Of a DNA stretch of 64,000 nucleotides, positions 31,997 to 41,199 are shown piece by piece. The translations under genes were made by a program, and so were the position numbers. The stretch is from UBA4285 sp050944355 (lineage in GTDB: Bacteria; Bacillota; Clostridia; Lachnospirales; Lachnospiraceae). The notes below the pieces were generated by a model. The model saw only the letters and a program-made list of their open reading frames with translations, had not been told where the DNA came from and ran no database searches. The DNA is taken from contig JBMNQX010000003.1 in the NCBI GenBank assembly GCA_050944355.1, positions 165,379 to 229,378 on the forward strand. Reading direction: 5' to 3'. Position 1 is the first letter of the stretch, and each line of letters starts with the position of its first letter.

Positions 31997-33676
31997 ATGG
32001 CGGGAACAGCAAAGGAGAAGAAACTTCCGCTGAGTTCGAAGGTCTTTAACTCAACGGTAAAATCGGCAAATACAACAAATTCGGAACGATGGCTCGGGTA
32101 TTTTCTGGGCCCGGCACTGATGTATATCGTGTATTACTGTGTGGCCGGGACATATCTGACACAGTTTTATACGGATGTGCTCGGAATGTCAGGTATATTT
32201 CTGACCCTGATGCCGGTAATATCAAAGATCATCGACGCGATTACAAATATAGTCATGGGGCGTATCATCGACAGAACCAGAACAGCCCAGGGAAAGGCAA
32301 GACCATGGATTCTTCTTTCAGGCGTTCTGGTTGCGGTTACCGGCATCCTTCTGTACACAGTGCCGAGATCTTCTTACGCGGTGCAGATAGTCTGGATTGC
32401 GGTCAGCTATAATTTGTTCTTTGCGTTTGCATTTACCATTTATAACATGAGTCACACACTCATGGTGCCGCTGTCGACAAGAAATTACAAGCAGCGCGAC
32501 ACGTTGGCTCTGCTCACAAACACGGGTTCATCGATGATTCCCGGCATGCTGGTGACGGTTATTATGCCGCTTTTGATCAGCAGGTTCGGCGTGGGTTCGG
32601 ATGCTCAGGGCAACTGGATCACCATGATGAGCACGCTTTCCATATTTGCCATTCCTGCATCTCTTATTGAATATTACTTCACAAAAGAGAGAATTACAGA
32701 AGACAGCGAGGCCGCAGCGGGCGAGGATGAAGTTGAAACGGTTCCTTTCAGGGATCAGATGAGAGCCTGTTTCAAAGATCCCTACTGGCTGATCATTATG
32801 GGGTTCTTTCTTCTGTACAACATAGGTAATTATCTGCAGACCAACGGACTCGTATATTATTGCAACTGGGTTCTTGCGAATTCGGTTGAAAGCGGAGCAG
32901 GCATGCAGGTGCTGGTAAATGTGGTGGGCCAGGCTCCGCTTGGGGTTGGTGTCTTCGTGCTCTGGCCGGTTGTGCGCAAATTCGGGAAGCGCCGCACAAT
33001 GATGTACGGGCTCGGCATCGGCGCGATCGGCTGTGTAATCGTCATCCTGGGAGGCAGGTCTCTGCCGGTCGTTCTTGGCGGACTTCTCATCAAATCAGTA
33101 GGAGCGCTGCCTACTTATATGATTATGGCGATGCTGGCAGAAGCTCTTGATCACATCGAATGGACGAATGGATTTCGGGCCGATGGTCTGTCCGCCTCCA
33201 TATACAGCATTATTCTGACGGTTTCATCGGGCATCGGCCAGAGTCTCATCCTCGGCGGTATCAGTTTGTTCGGCTACATTACGCCCGGGTCATCGTCCGA
33301 AGTGATCACACAGCCGGCGGCCATTCGTATTTTCTTCATATTCTGCTTTGCGGGTGGGCCGCTTATTGCGTATCTTGTAGGTTCACTCCTCATGATCCGC
33401 TACGATGTTGAGGATAAGATTCCGCAGATCTCCGCGGATATCACGGCCCGGCACAAGGCCGAGGCGGAGGCAAAGGGACTTGTATATGTGTCGCCTGAAG
33501 AAAAGGCGCGCAGGGAACAGGAGGAAAACGACCGCATCGCCGAAGAGAAGCGCATCGAAGAGCTGAAGGAGAAATGCGCAAAGAAAGGACTGAACTTCGA
33601 CGAGGAAGAGGCGAAATATCAGGCAAAAGCCGCCAGAAAACAGGCGAAGAAAGATGCGCGGGCGGCTAAAAAATAA
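31997..33676 (+). CDS. GPH-family sugar:cation symporter
   Basis: This 559-residue membrane protein has about twelve transmembrane segments and typical glycoside-pentoside-hexuronide transporter features (MYIVYYCVAGTYLTQFYTDV, IIDAITNIVMGRIIDRT, GKARPWILLSG). It should import a glycoside or oligosaccharide with Na+ or H+. A highly charged cytoplasmic tail of about 75 residues (EEKARREQEEND through KKDARAAKK) follows the last helix and may be coiled coil. ATG at 31997 is preferred over TTG 31991 given GGAGGA spacing. First gene of the sugar operon; GH2 follows 12 bases later. Confidence 0.9.
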   Translation: MAGTAKEKKLPLSSKVFNSTVKSANTTNSERWLGYFLGPALMYIVYYCVAGTYLTQFYTDVLGMSGIFLTLMPVISKIIDAITNIVMGRIIDRTRTAQGKARPWILLSGVLVAVTGILLYTVPRSSYAVQIVWIAVSYNLFFAFAFTIYNMSHTLMVPLSTRNYKQRDTLALLTNTGSSMIPGMLVTVIMPLLISRFGVGSDAQGNWITMMSTLSIFAIPASLIEYYFTKERITEDSEAAAGEDEVETVPFRDQMRACFKDPYWLIIMGFFLLYNIGNYLQTNGLVYYCNWVLANSVESGAGMQVLVNVVGQAPLGVGVFVLWPVVRKFGKRRTMMYGLGIGAIGCVIVILGGRSLPVVLGGLLIKSVGALPTYMIMAMLAEALDHIEWTNGFRADGLSASIYSIILTVSSGIGQSLILGGISLFGYITPGSSSEVITQPAAIRIFFIFCFAGGPLIAYLVGSLLMIRYDVEDKIPQISADITARHKAEAEAKGLVYVSPEEKARREQEENDRIAEEKRIEELKEKCAKKGLNFDEEEAKYQAKAARKQAKKDARAAKK

Positions 33677-33688
33677 GGAGTGCAGACG

Positions 33689-35977
33689 GTGAAAAAATTT
33701 GATTTTAATAAAAACTGGACCTGCAACGGATCGCCGGCAGCTTTGCCTCATGACGCAATGATTCTGGGAAAGAGACTCGCCGGGGCACCCGGCGGCAGCG
33801 CGCAGGGATTTTTCCCCGGCGGAAGCTATACGTATGAGAAGACATTTGTTCTCCCCGCCGCCTGGGCAGGACAGCCCGTGAAACTTGAATTCGAAGGCGT
33901 GTATAAGAACTCGAAAGTTTTCGTGAACGGCACAGAAAAGGGCGGCGCTGCCTATGGCTATATACCTTTCTTTGTCGACTGTGGTGTATTGCCTGAAGGA
34001 AAAAACACAGTGACAGTGACCTGTGAGAACGCCGACCAGCCCGACTCCCGCTGGTACTCGGGGGCAGGCATTTACCGCCCTGTGTGGGCCTGGGTCGGGG
34101 AAGGCATTACGGCGGCGGATGTGAGAATTACCACAGTATCCGTTTCTCCCGCAAAAGTGGCCGTCACTGTCTGCGGACGGGAAGCCCAGGCTGATATATA
34201 TGACGGCGATTCGCGGATTGCGTCGGGAACCGGTGAAATTGAAATTCCGGACGCCAAACTTTGGAGCGCCGAAAATCCGCACCTCTACACATGCAGAGTT
34301 CTGGATCAGAGTATCCGGTTCGGAATACGGCAGCTCTCCTGGAGCAGCAGAGGGTTCTTTGTCAACGGAAAGGAAACTCTTTTGCGCGGCGGCTGCATCC
34401 ATCACGACAACGGGATACTGGGGTCGGTTTCATACGACGAGAGTGAATGGCGGAAAATCCGAATTTTGAAGAAAGCCGGATTTAATGCAATACGCTCGGC
34501 ACACAACCCGTGCTCAAGGGCTGTTCTCGAGGCCTGCGACGCGCTCGGAATGTATGTGATGGATGAGAGCTGGGACATGTGGTTTCACCACAAAAATCCG
34601 TATGACTACGCATCGGTCTGGAAAGAACATTATCTTTCGGATCTGGAGGCCATGGTGCGGCGCGATTTCAATCATCCGTCCGTCATCATGTATTCGATCG
34701 GAAATGAAGTATCAGAGCCGGCAAAGAAACCGGGAATCGCCGCGGAAAAGGAGATGGTTGAATATCTTCACAGACTTGATCCGACCCGGCCCATCACCGG
34801 CGGCTTCAATCTGATGATCATCAAAATGGCCGGGAAAGGCAAAGGAATCTACGACGATGAGAACGGAGGCCGCAAAGACGGCAGCGGCCAGAACTTTAAC
34901 GGCATGAATTCAGCCATGTTCAATCTGATAACCTCAATGGTCGGCACGGGAATGAACAAGGCTGCAAACGGCAGAAAGGCGGATGAAGCGACCTCGCCTT
35001 CGCTGGATCTGCTTGATATCGCCGGTTACAATTATGCCTCCGGGCGCTATCCGGGCGAAGGAAAACTGCATCCGGACCGGGTGATTGTCGGATCCGAGAC
35101 CTTCCCGAATGACATAGCAAAGAACTGGTCGATGGTGCGGCGCTATCCGTATCTTATCGGAGACTTCATGTGGACAGCCTGGGATTATCTCGGTGAGGCG
35201 GGAATCGGTGCCTGGGCATATACTTCTGACGGGAAAAATTTTAACAAGCCATATCCGTGGATGCTCGCGGATGTCGGCGCGTTCGATATCCTGGGAAACC
35301 CGAACGGCGAAGCATTTCTCGCCTCAGCCGTATGGCATGCTCTTGATAAACCTGCGATAGCGGTTCAGCCCGTCAATCATCCCGGCGTGACACCGTCGAA
35401 GGGAAGCTGGCGCGGCACCAACGCGATTCCCTCCTGGAGCTGGCGCGGCTGCGGCGGCAATAAGGCTGTGGTCGAAGTGTATTTCGACTGCGCAAAGACA
35501 GAACTTTTTCTGAACGGCAAGTCACTCGGAAGAAAAACCGTAAAGGGATGCAAGGCCGTATTTAAGACCAGATACGTGCCTGGAAAGCTTGTGGCTGTCG
35601 CTTTTGATTCGAATGGGAATGAGATTGCAAGAAATGAACTTGCATCCGCAAAAACTTTCAGCGTCCATGCGGTTCCGGAAAAGAGCATGGCAAATGTCGG
35701 GGACATCATTTACGTTCCCGTCACCATTGGCGACGGCAGAAATGTCGAGTCAAACGCAGACCGGACCTTGACGGCATCCGTTCAAAACGGGGAGCTTCTG
35801 GCCTTCGGTTCTGCGAATCCGAGAACAGAAGAGCCATTCCATTCGGGAAAGTATACGACGTATTACGGACACGCGCTGGCAGTCGTCCGTGCCGTGGCTT
35901 CCGGAACTCTCACTCTGTGCATCGACGGAACGCCGGCTGCCGAAATAAGAGTTGTGAACGAGAAGACCGGAAATTGA
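33689..35977 (+). CDS. Glycoside hydrolase family 2 protein (beta-galactosidase-like)
   Basis: The 762-residue protein has the GH2 order: sugar-binding jelly roll (residues about 1-150, GSYTYEKTF, SRWYSGAGIYRPVW), an immunoglobulin-like domain, a TIM barrel with RSAHNPCSRAVLEACDALGM, acid/base E340 in IGNEVSEP, and nucleophile E470 in GSETFP. A C-terminal DUF4982-like and Ig-like region follows. No signal peptide, so it acts on imported oligosaccharides. The GTG at 33689 has AAGGAG 8 bases upstream and is preferred to GTG 33680. Activity could be beta-galactosidase, beta-glucuronidase or another beta-glycosidase. Confidence 0.88.
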   Translation: MKKFDFNKNWTCNGSPAALPHDAMILGKRLAGAPGGSAQGFFPGGSYTYEKTFVLPAAWAGQPVKLEFEGVYKNSKVFVNGTEKGGAAYGYIPFFVDCGVLPEGKNTVTVTCENADQPDSRWYSGAGIYRPVWAWVGEGITAADVRITTVSVSPAKVAVTVCGREAQADIYDGDSRIASGTGEIEIPDAKLWSAENPHLYTCRVLDQSIRFGIRQLSWSSRGFFVNGKETLLRGGCIHHDNGILGSVSYDESEWRKIRILKKAGFNAIRSAHNPCSRAVLEACDALGMYVMDESWDMWFHHKNPYDYASVWKEHYLSDLEAMVRRDFNHPSVIMYSIGNEVSEPAKKPGIAAEKEMVEYLHRLDPTRPITGGFNLMIIKMAGKGKGIYDDENGGRKDGSGQNFNGMNSAMFNLITSMVGTGMNKAANGRKADEATSPSLDLLDIAGYNYASGRYPGEGKLHPDRVIVGSETFPNDIAKNWSMVRRYPYLIGDFMWTAWDYLGEAGIGAWAYTSDGKNFNKPYPWMLADVGAFDILGNPNGEAFLASAVWHALDKPAIAVQPVNHPGVTPSKGSWRGTNAIPSWSWRGCGGNKAVVEVYFDCAKTELFLNGKSLGRKTVKGCKAVFKTRYVPGKLVAVAFDSNGNEIARNELASAKTFSVHAVPEKSMANVGDIIYVPVTIGDGRNVESNADRTLTASVQNGELLAFGSANPRTEEPFHSGKYTTYYGHALAVVRAVASGTLTLCIDGTPAAEIRVVNEKTGN

Positions 35978-36012
35978 CTTGCGAATGCAAAAAGAGAAAG
36001 TGACAATCAGAT

Positions 36013-37011
36013 ATGAAAACAGGAAATACAAGATTATGGACGAAAGAGGAGTATACCTATCCGGTGCAGGGAGATTTCATTCCGACCATTCACTGGTATC
36101 TCCATGAGGAAAATAACGCGGCCCGGCCGGCAGTAATTGTCGTGCCGGGCGGCGGTTACCGAATGGCAGCGCCGGCGGAGGGCGAACTTGTCGCATTGGA
36201 ATTCTATGCAAGAGGCTATAACACATTTGTCGTGACGTATACCACGAATCTGGCAGACCGGGTTCCGCTTAAGTTTCAGCCCCTCAAGGATCTCTCCTGC
36301 GGAATTACATTTGTCAGGAAAAACGCGGAAACATTTCATGTGAAGAAAAATGAGACAGCTGTCTGCGGCTTTTCCGCAGGGGCGCATCTTGCCGGGAGCC
36401 TTGCGGTTCATCATGATGCTCCGGAAGTACAGTCTGCCGGTGAAAAATGTGCGGACAATCGTCCGGATGTCGTCATTTTATCGTATCCTGTCATTACCAG
36501 CGGGAAGTATGCACACAGGGATTCTTTTGTGGCGCTGCTCGGAAAAGATGCGACAGAAGAAGAACTGGAATATATGTCTCTTGAGAAGCAGGTCACGTCC
36601 GATACTCCTCCGTGTTTCCTGTGGCATACAGCCACAGATGAACAGGTGCCGGTGCAGAACAGTTATCTGATGGCGGAAGCATGCCTGCAGCACGGAGTTC
36701 CCTTTGCGCTTCATATCTTCTCAAAAGGCCAGCATGGCCTCTCCCTGGCCAATGAAGACTGGGCGGAGTGTAATTACGGTGGATACTATACGATGGATCA
36801 GATGCTGGAACAGCTGCAGTTTCTTATTGACAATGGAATTCCTCTTCCGGAACCGTTCAACCAGTTTGAAATTCCCAAAGGCATTGACATCAAGACAATC
36901 GCGGCGGCAGATGCAAAGGCACATATGCCAAAACAGAATCCGGTGCCTGAGGTTATGGTGTGGCCGGAACTGGCTGATCAGTTTATAAAAGAGCAGTTTC
37001 AAAAACAGTAA
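36013..37011 (+). CDS. Alpha/beta-hydrolase, carbohydrate esterase-like
   Basis: The 332-residue protein has an oxyanion segment VVPGGGYRM, nucleophile elbow GFSAGAHL (serine near residue 121), acid TATDEQVP and histidine in SKGQHGLS. This resembles BD-FAE/acetyl-esterase enzymes that remove acetyl or feruloyl groups from plant glycans. It has no signal peptide and sits between GH2 and GH43, so deacetylation of imported oligosaccharides is likely. The exact ester is not predictable. Confidence 0.82.
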   Translation: MKTGNTRLWTKEEYTYPVQGDFIPTIHWYLHEENNAARPAVIVVPGGGYRMAAPAEGELVALEFYARGYNTFVVTYTTNLADRVPLKFQPLKDLSCGITFVRKNAETFHVKKNETAVCGFSAGAHLAGSLAVHHDAPEVQSAGEKCADNRPDVVILSYPVITSGKYAHRDSFVALLGKDATEEELEYMSLEKQVTSDTPPCFLWHTATDEQVPVQNSYLMAEACLQHGVPFALHIFSKGQHGLSLANEDWAECNYGGYYTMDQMLEQLQFLIDNGIPLPEPFNQFEIPKGIDIKTIAAADAKAHMPKQNPVPEVMVWPELADQFIKEQFQKQ

Positions 37012-37041
37012 GGTAAATTATTCTCAGGAGATAAAGGTGAA

Positions 37042-38457
37042 ATGAAAAAACAGGCATATAATCCGTTTTTACCTGAATATGAATATATCCCGGATGGAGA
37101 GCCGAAGGTATTTGGCGACAGAGTCTATCTGTTCGGCAGCCATGACCGGTTTGGCGGCAATGCTTTCTGCCTGGAAGATTACGCGGCATGGTCAGCTCCG
37201 ACAGATGATTTGTCTGACTGGAGATATGAGGGAGTGTCCTATCGCAAAGATCAGGATCCGAGGAGCAAAGGCAAGCTGACACTCTATGCTCCGGACGTAG
37301 TCTGCGGACCGGATGGCAGATATTATATGTATTACTCCGTTCAGGACACCAGTGTCATATCCGTTGCCGTTTCAGATGTCCCCGCAGGGCCGTATGAATA
37401 TTACGGAGATGTCAGAAGACCGGACGGACACGTGTGGGGAGAGTCAAAAGAGGATTATTTCGAATTTGACCCGGCGGTTCTGGTGGATGATGACGGCAGA
37501 ATCTGGCTGTATTCCGGGAGCGGACAGGATTATAACCGCAGATTCGGGAGAAAAGTTGTCGGGGCTTTTGTACACGAATTAAAACCGGACATGATCACGA
37601 CGATCGGGGAGCCAAAGATCATCATGCCCCATGAAAAGATGAAGATCTTCAAACCCGCTTTTTTCGAGGCTTCATCGATCCGCAAATTCAATGGCATCTA
37701 TTACTTTATCTACTCGGCGACAAATATAACAGGACTGAACTATTGTACAAGTCAGTATCCGGATCATGGATTTCAGTACCGCGGCGTCATACACAATACT
37801 TCGGATATCGGGTTAAATGGCAGAAACACATTGAACCCGGCTTATCCGATTGGAAATTATCACGGCAGCGTGGCGAAGATCGGTGAAAAATATTACGTGT
37901 TTGATCACAGACAGACGAATCGTTCCATGTTTTCTCGGCAGGCGGTGGCAGAGGAAGTACAGATGAATCCGGATGGCAGCTTCGAACAGGTGGAAAGCAC
38001 AAGCTGCGGATTAAACGGCGGCCCGCTTGCGGGCAAAGGCGTGTACCCGGCCTACATTGCCTGCAATCTGTTCCCCAGGAGAATCAAAGGAATTCCCTGT
38101 TCCATCCTCACGCCGTATCTCACGCAGAGAGAAATGGCGGGAAAGGACCACCCGGTTCAATATGTGGCGGACATCAGAGACGGACGGGAAGTCGGATTCA
38201 AGTACTTCAGCTTTGCGGGGGATGTCGATCGCATCGCGGTGAAGACAGCGGGAAAGGCAAGCGGAAAGCTGATCGTATCCACGGAAGAAAACGGAAAGGC
38301 GATTGCGGAAATCGAGGTTCATGCCAATCGGACAGAGCCAAAATGGAAGAGCGGAGTCATGCAGCGGTTACATGGCACATATGGCATATTTATCAGATAT
38401 TCCGGACAGGGAACGCTTGATCTGTACAGCATCCGCTTCTATTCAAAAAAGGGGTGA
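37042..38457 (+). CDS. Glycoside hydrolase family 43 protein
   Basis: This 471-residue protein shows a five-bladed propeller pattern: NPFLPEYEYIPDGEPKVFGD, LYAPDVVCGPDGRYYMYYS, FDPAVLVDDDGRIWLY and the acid-bearing FFEASSIRKFNGIYYFIYSA. The last 130 residues form a beta-sandwich of CBM6/CBM-like type. GH43 enzymes release alpha-L-arabinofuranose or beta-xylose and, in some subfamilies, galactose. No signal peptide, so cytoplasmic. It is 30 bases after the esterase and 9 bases before the GH78 gene. Confidence 0.88.
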   Translation: MKKQAYNPFLPEYEYIPDGEPKVFGDRVYLFGSHDRFGGNAFCLEDYAAWSAPTDDLSDWRYEGVSYRKDQDPRSKGKLTLYAPDVVCGPDGRYYMYYSVQDTSVISVAVSDVPAGPYEYYGDVRRPDGHVWGESKEDYFEFDPAVLVDDDGRIWLYSGSGQDYNRRFGRKVVGAFVHELKPDMITTIGEPKIIMPHEKMKIFKPAFFEASSIRKFNGIYYFIYSATNITGLNYCTSQYPDHGFQYRGVIHNTSDIGLNGRNTLNPAYPIGNYHGSVAKIGEKYYVFDHRQTNRSMFSRQAVAEEVQMNPDGSFEQVESTSCGLNGGPLAGKGVYPAYIACNLFPRRIKGIPCSILTPYLTQREMAGKDHPVQYVADIRDGREVGFKYFSFAGDVDRIAVKTAGKASGKLIVSTEENGKAIAEIEVHANRTEPKWKSGVMQRLHGTYGIFIRYSGQGTLDLYSIRFYSKKG

Positions 38458-38466
38458 TGAGAATAC

Positions 38467-41079
38467 ATGAAAGCAGTCAGACTGCGAACCGAATATTTAT
38501 ATAACCCGATCTGCCTTGATATCAAGAGACCGCGATTTTCCTGGAATCTGGAAGGAGGGATTTCACAGACTGCCTTCCGGATCCTGGCGGCAGACGCTGA
38601 GAACGGCTCTGTGCTCTGGGACAGCGGCAGGGTGGAGTCTGCCTCGATGACAAATGTTCCCTACGGGGGAGTGGCTCTTCGCAGCCGGGAAAGAGTGCTC
38701 TGGCAGGTGAAAGTGTGGGATGAAAATGATTCGGCATCTGATTTCAGCGAACCCGCAGGTTTTGAGATGGGTTTATTGTCAGCCGGTGATTGGAAAGCCA
38801 GGTGGATTACCGGAAACTATGTCCCCAGGAAAGGCGTCCGCTATCCCGTCGATTATTTCAGAAAAAAATTCAGATTAAAACGGAAAGTAAAAAAGGCGAG
38901 ACTGTACGCGTCGGCAAGAGGACTTTACAGATTTAAAATTGACGGCAGAAAAACAGATGACATGATCCTTGCGCCGGGCATGACAGATTATCGCAGACGC
39001 ATTCCGTATCAGGTGTACGATGTGACGAATCTTTTCTCTGAAGAGAACGTGCACACACTCGAGCTGGCCCTTGCGGACGGATGGTACCGCGGGAGCACGG
39101 CGGCCTATGGCGTGACAAATGTATATGGAAATGAGACGGCCGTAATTGCCCAGCTCGAACTCACCTATGACAACGGTGAGACGGAAGTGACAGGGACAGA
39201 TGAAAGCTTCTCCTGGTGCAATGACGGCCCTGTCCGCTTTGCGGATCTGAAGGACGGCGAGGTGTACGATTCCCGCCGCATGCCCGGGTTTAGTGGGAAA
39301 GCAAAATGTTCCAGAGATCAGGATACCGGGAAACTTTGCGCTTCCGATAATGTGCCTGTCAAAGAGCACGAAACGTTTACACCGGTACTTCTGCAGGAAA
39401 AGAATGGATCCGCTGTGTTTGATTTCAGGCAGAACATCGCGGGATATCTGGATATCAAAGTGCAGGGGAAGCGCGGAGAAAAAATCACAATCATCTGCGG
39501 TGAAATTTTGGATGAGAATGGAAATGTGGATTTGTCACCGGTACAGGAGACAATTCCTGCGAAGGGACTGAACACGTTTTCGACGATCGCGAAACTTTTG
39601 GGACGGCCCGTCAAGGGAAAAACCAGGCAGACCCCCGAACAGAAGATTGTAATCCGGTGCAGCGGAGAAGAGATTCATTATCACACGGATTTTGCCGTCT
39701 TTGGTTTTCAATATGCCCAGGTTATTTTTGAGGCGGGCAGCAAAATAAAAATGACGCCGGAGGATATAACAGCGGTCGCGGTTTATTCTGATATGGAGAG
39801 GACAGGAACCTTTGAGTGCTCCAATCCACTGGTGAACAAACTGCATGAAAATACACTCTGGAGCATGAAGAGCAATTTTCTTGACGTGCCCACAGACTGT
39901 CCTACACGAGAGAGGCTGGGCTGGACCGGAGACGCGCAGATTTTCTTCAAAACAGGCGCCTATCTGATGGACACGGCGGCATTTTTCAGAAAGTGGATGC
40001 TGGACATATCGGACGCGCAGTATCCGAATGGCATGATCCCTGCCGTTGTTCCGTATCAGGGCGTCGAGATGATGTACAGGCCGACCGGAACGAGCGTCGG
40101 CTGGGCGGATGCGATATATCTGATTCCGTATCGTTACTATCTGATGTACCGTGATTCCTCTCTGCTTAAGGCATACTGGCCGAATATGAAACGGTATGCG
40201 GATGCAGTCATAAAGAATATCGGACCGAAAAACAAAAAGTGGATCAAAGAGAATCCAGATCTCAGCTGCATTTATGAGAAGGGAGTGCATCTGGGCGAAT
40301 GGCTGGAACCCGAGGAATTCCGTGAGACGGTATATGGCACAAGAGCATCTCACCCGGAGGAATGTACAGCTTATTTTTATCTGACGATGCGCACAATGGC
40401 CAGAATCGCCAGAATAATTGACAAGCCGGATGAAGCGCCGGAATACGACAGGCAGGCGGTGAAAGCGAAGAGAGCATATTCCGCCTATATTCACACGAAG
40501 GCGTCTCTTGACACGGACAGACAGGCGAAACTCGTGAGACCGCTGGCCGTTGGTATATTAAATGGTAAAGACAAAGCATATGCGCAGAAGAGGCTGGTGC
40601 AGGCTGTCAGAAACTTTTCTTACAGAGTCGGAACCGGTTTTCTTTCAACACCATTTCTGCTCCCGGAATTGACGGAAGCAGGCGAAGCAGAGACGGCTTA
40701 CAAAGTACTTGAGAATACGCAGAAACCCGGGTGGCTGTATGAAGTAGAGCAGGGGGCGACGACTGTCTGGGAGTCCTGGGAAGGAAAGGCGAGCAGAAAT
40801 CACTATTCCCCGGGAGCGGTCTGCCAGTGGCTGTATGAGACCGTTTTGGGCATCAGACTTGTGGGGGACAGAAAGTTTTTGATCGGGCCTGTGCCCGGCG
40901 GAAGCCTGACCTATGCAAAGGGTGAGTGGAAAAGCGTATACGGAACTGTCAAAGCCGCCTGGCAGAAAACAAAAGATGGCCTTAAGTTTGAGTTTGAAAT
41001 ACCGGTCAATACCAGTGCGGAAGTGAAACTGCCGGATGGCAGAACAAAACATCTGACCGCTGGCAAATATTCATTTTAA
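38467..41079 (+). CDS. Alpha-L-rhamnosidase, glycoside hydrolase family 78
   Basis: The 870-residue protein has the GH78 layout: N-terminal fibronectin-like domain (LRTEYLYNPICLDIKRPRFS), a galactose-binding-like domain (YASARGLYRFKIDGRK, ELALADGWYRGS), an alpha/alpha barrel with DCPTRERLGWTGDAQIFFKT (acidic residues D477 and E482) and a later WESWEG glutamate, then a C-terminal beta domain. It cleaves terminal alpha-L-rhamnose, as in rhamnogalacturonan or plant glycosides. No signal peptide. Last gene of the sugar operon; no clear terminator follows. Confidence 0.92.
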   Translation: MKAVRLRTEYLYNPICLDIKRPRFSWNLEGGISQTAFRILAADAENGSVLWDSGRVESASMTNVPYGGVALRSRERVLWQVKVWDENDSASDFSEPAGFEMGLLSAGDWKARWITGNYVPRKGVRYPVDYFRKKFRLKRKVKKARLYASARGLYRFKIDGRKTDDMILAPGMTDYRRRIPYQVYDVTNLFSEENVHTLELALADGWYRGSTAAYGVTNVYGNETAVIAQLELTYDNGETEVTGTDESFSWCNDGPVRFADLKDGEVYDSRRMPGFSGKAKCSRDQDTGKLCASDNVPVKEHETFTPVLLQEKNGSAVFDFRQNIAGYLDIKVQGKRGEKITIICGEILDENGNVDLSPVQETIPAKGLNTFSTIAKLLGRPVKGKTRQTPEQKIVIRCSGEEIHYHTDFAVFGFQYAQVIFEAGSKIKMTPEDITAVAVYSDMERTGTFECSNPLVNKLHENTLWSMKSNFLDVPTDCPTRERLGWTGDAQIFFKTGAYLMDTAAFFRKWMLDISDAQYPNGMIPAVVPYQGVEMMYRPTGTSVGWADAIYLIPYRYYLMYRDSSLLKAYWPNMKRYADAVIKNIGPKNKKWIKENPDLSCIYEKGVHLGEWLEPEEFRETVYGTRASHPEECTAYFYLTMRTMARIARIIDKPDEAPEYDRQAVKAKRAYSAYIHTKASLDTDRQAKLVRPLAVGILNGKDKAYAQKRLVQAVRNFSYRVGTGFLSTPFLLPELTEAGEAETAYKVLENTQKPGWLYEVEQGATTVWESWEGKASRNHYSPGAVCQWLYETVLGIRLVGDRKFLIGPVPGGSLTYAKGEWKSVYGTVKAAWQKTKDGLKFEFEIPVNTSAEVKLPDGRTKHLTAGKYSF

Positions 41080-41145
41080 GGGCAAAGGGCAAGCCGTCTG
41101 CCCCGTCTGAAACCGCAGCCTGAGGCCCGGCGCATCATATCAGGA

Positions 41146-41199
41146 TACATCCCGGGTCACCCGAACCTGCCGTACATCCCGGTTCATCCGAACCCGCCG
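41146..41199. repeat. 27-bp tandem duplication spanning the CapA-like gene end
   Basis: Two 27-base units (41146-41172 and 41173-41199, about 85% alike) start TACATCCCGG and end CTGCCG/CCGCCG. The second unit contains the stop codon and last four codons of the minus-strand gene, so its 3' end has been duplicated just beyond the stop. Confidence 0.7.
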
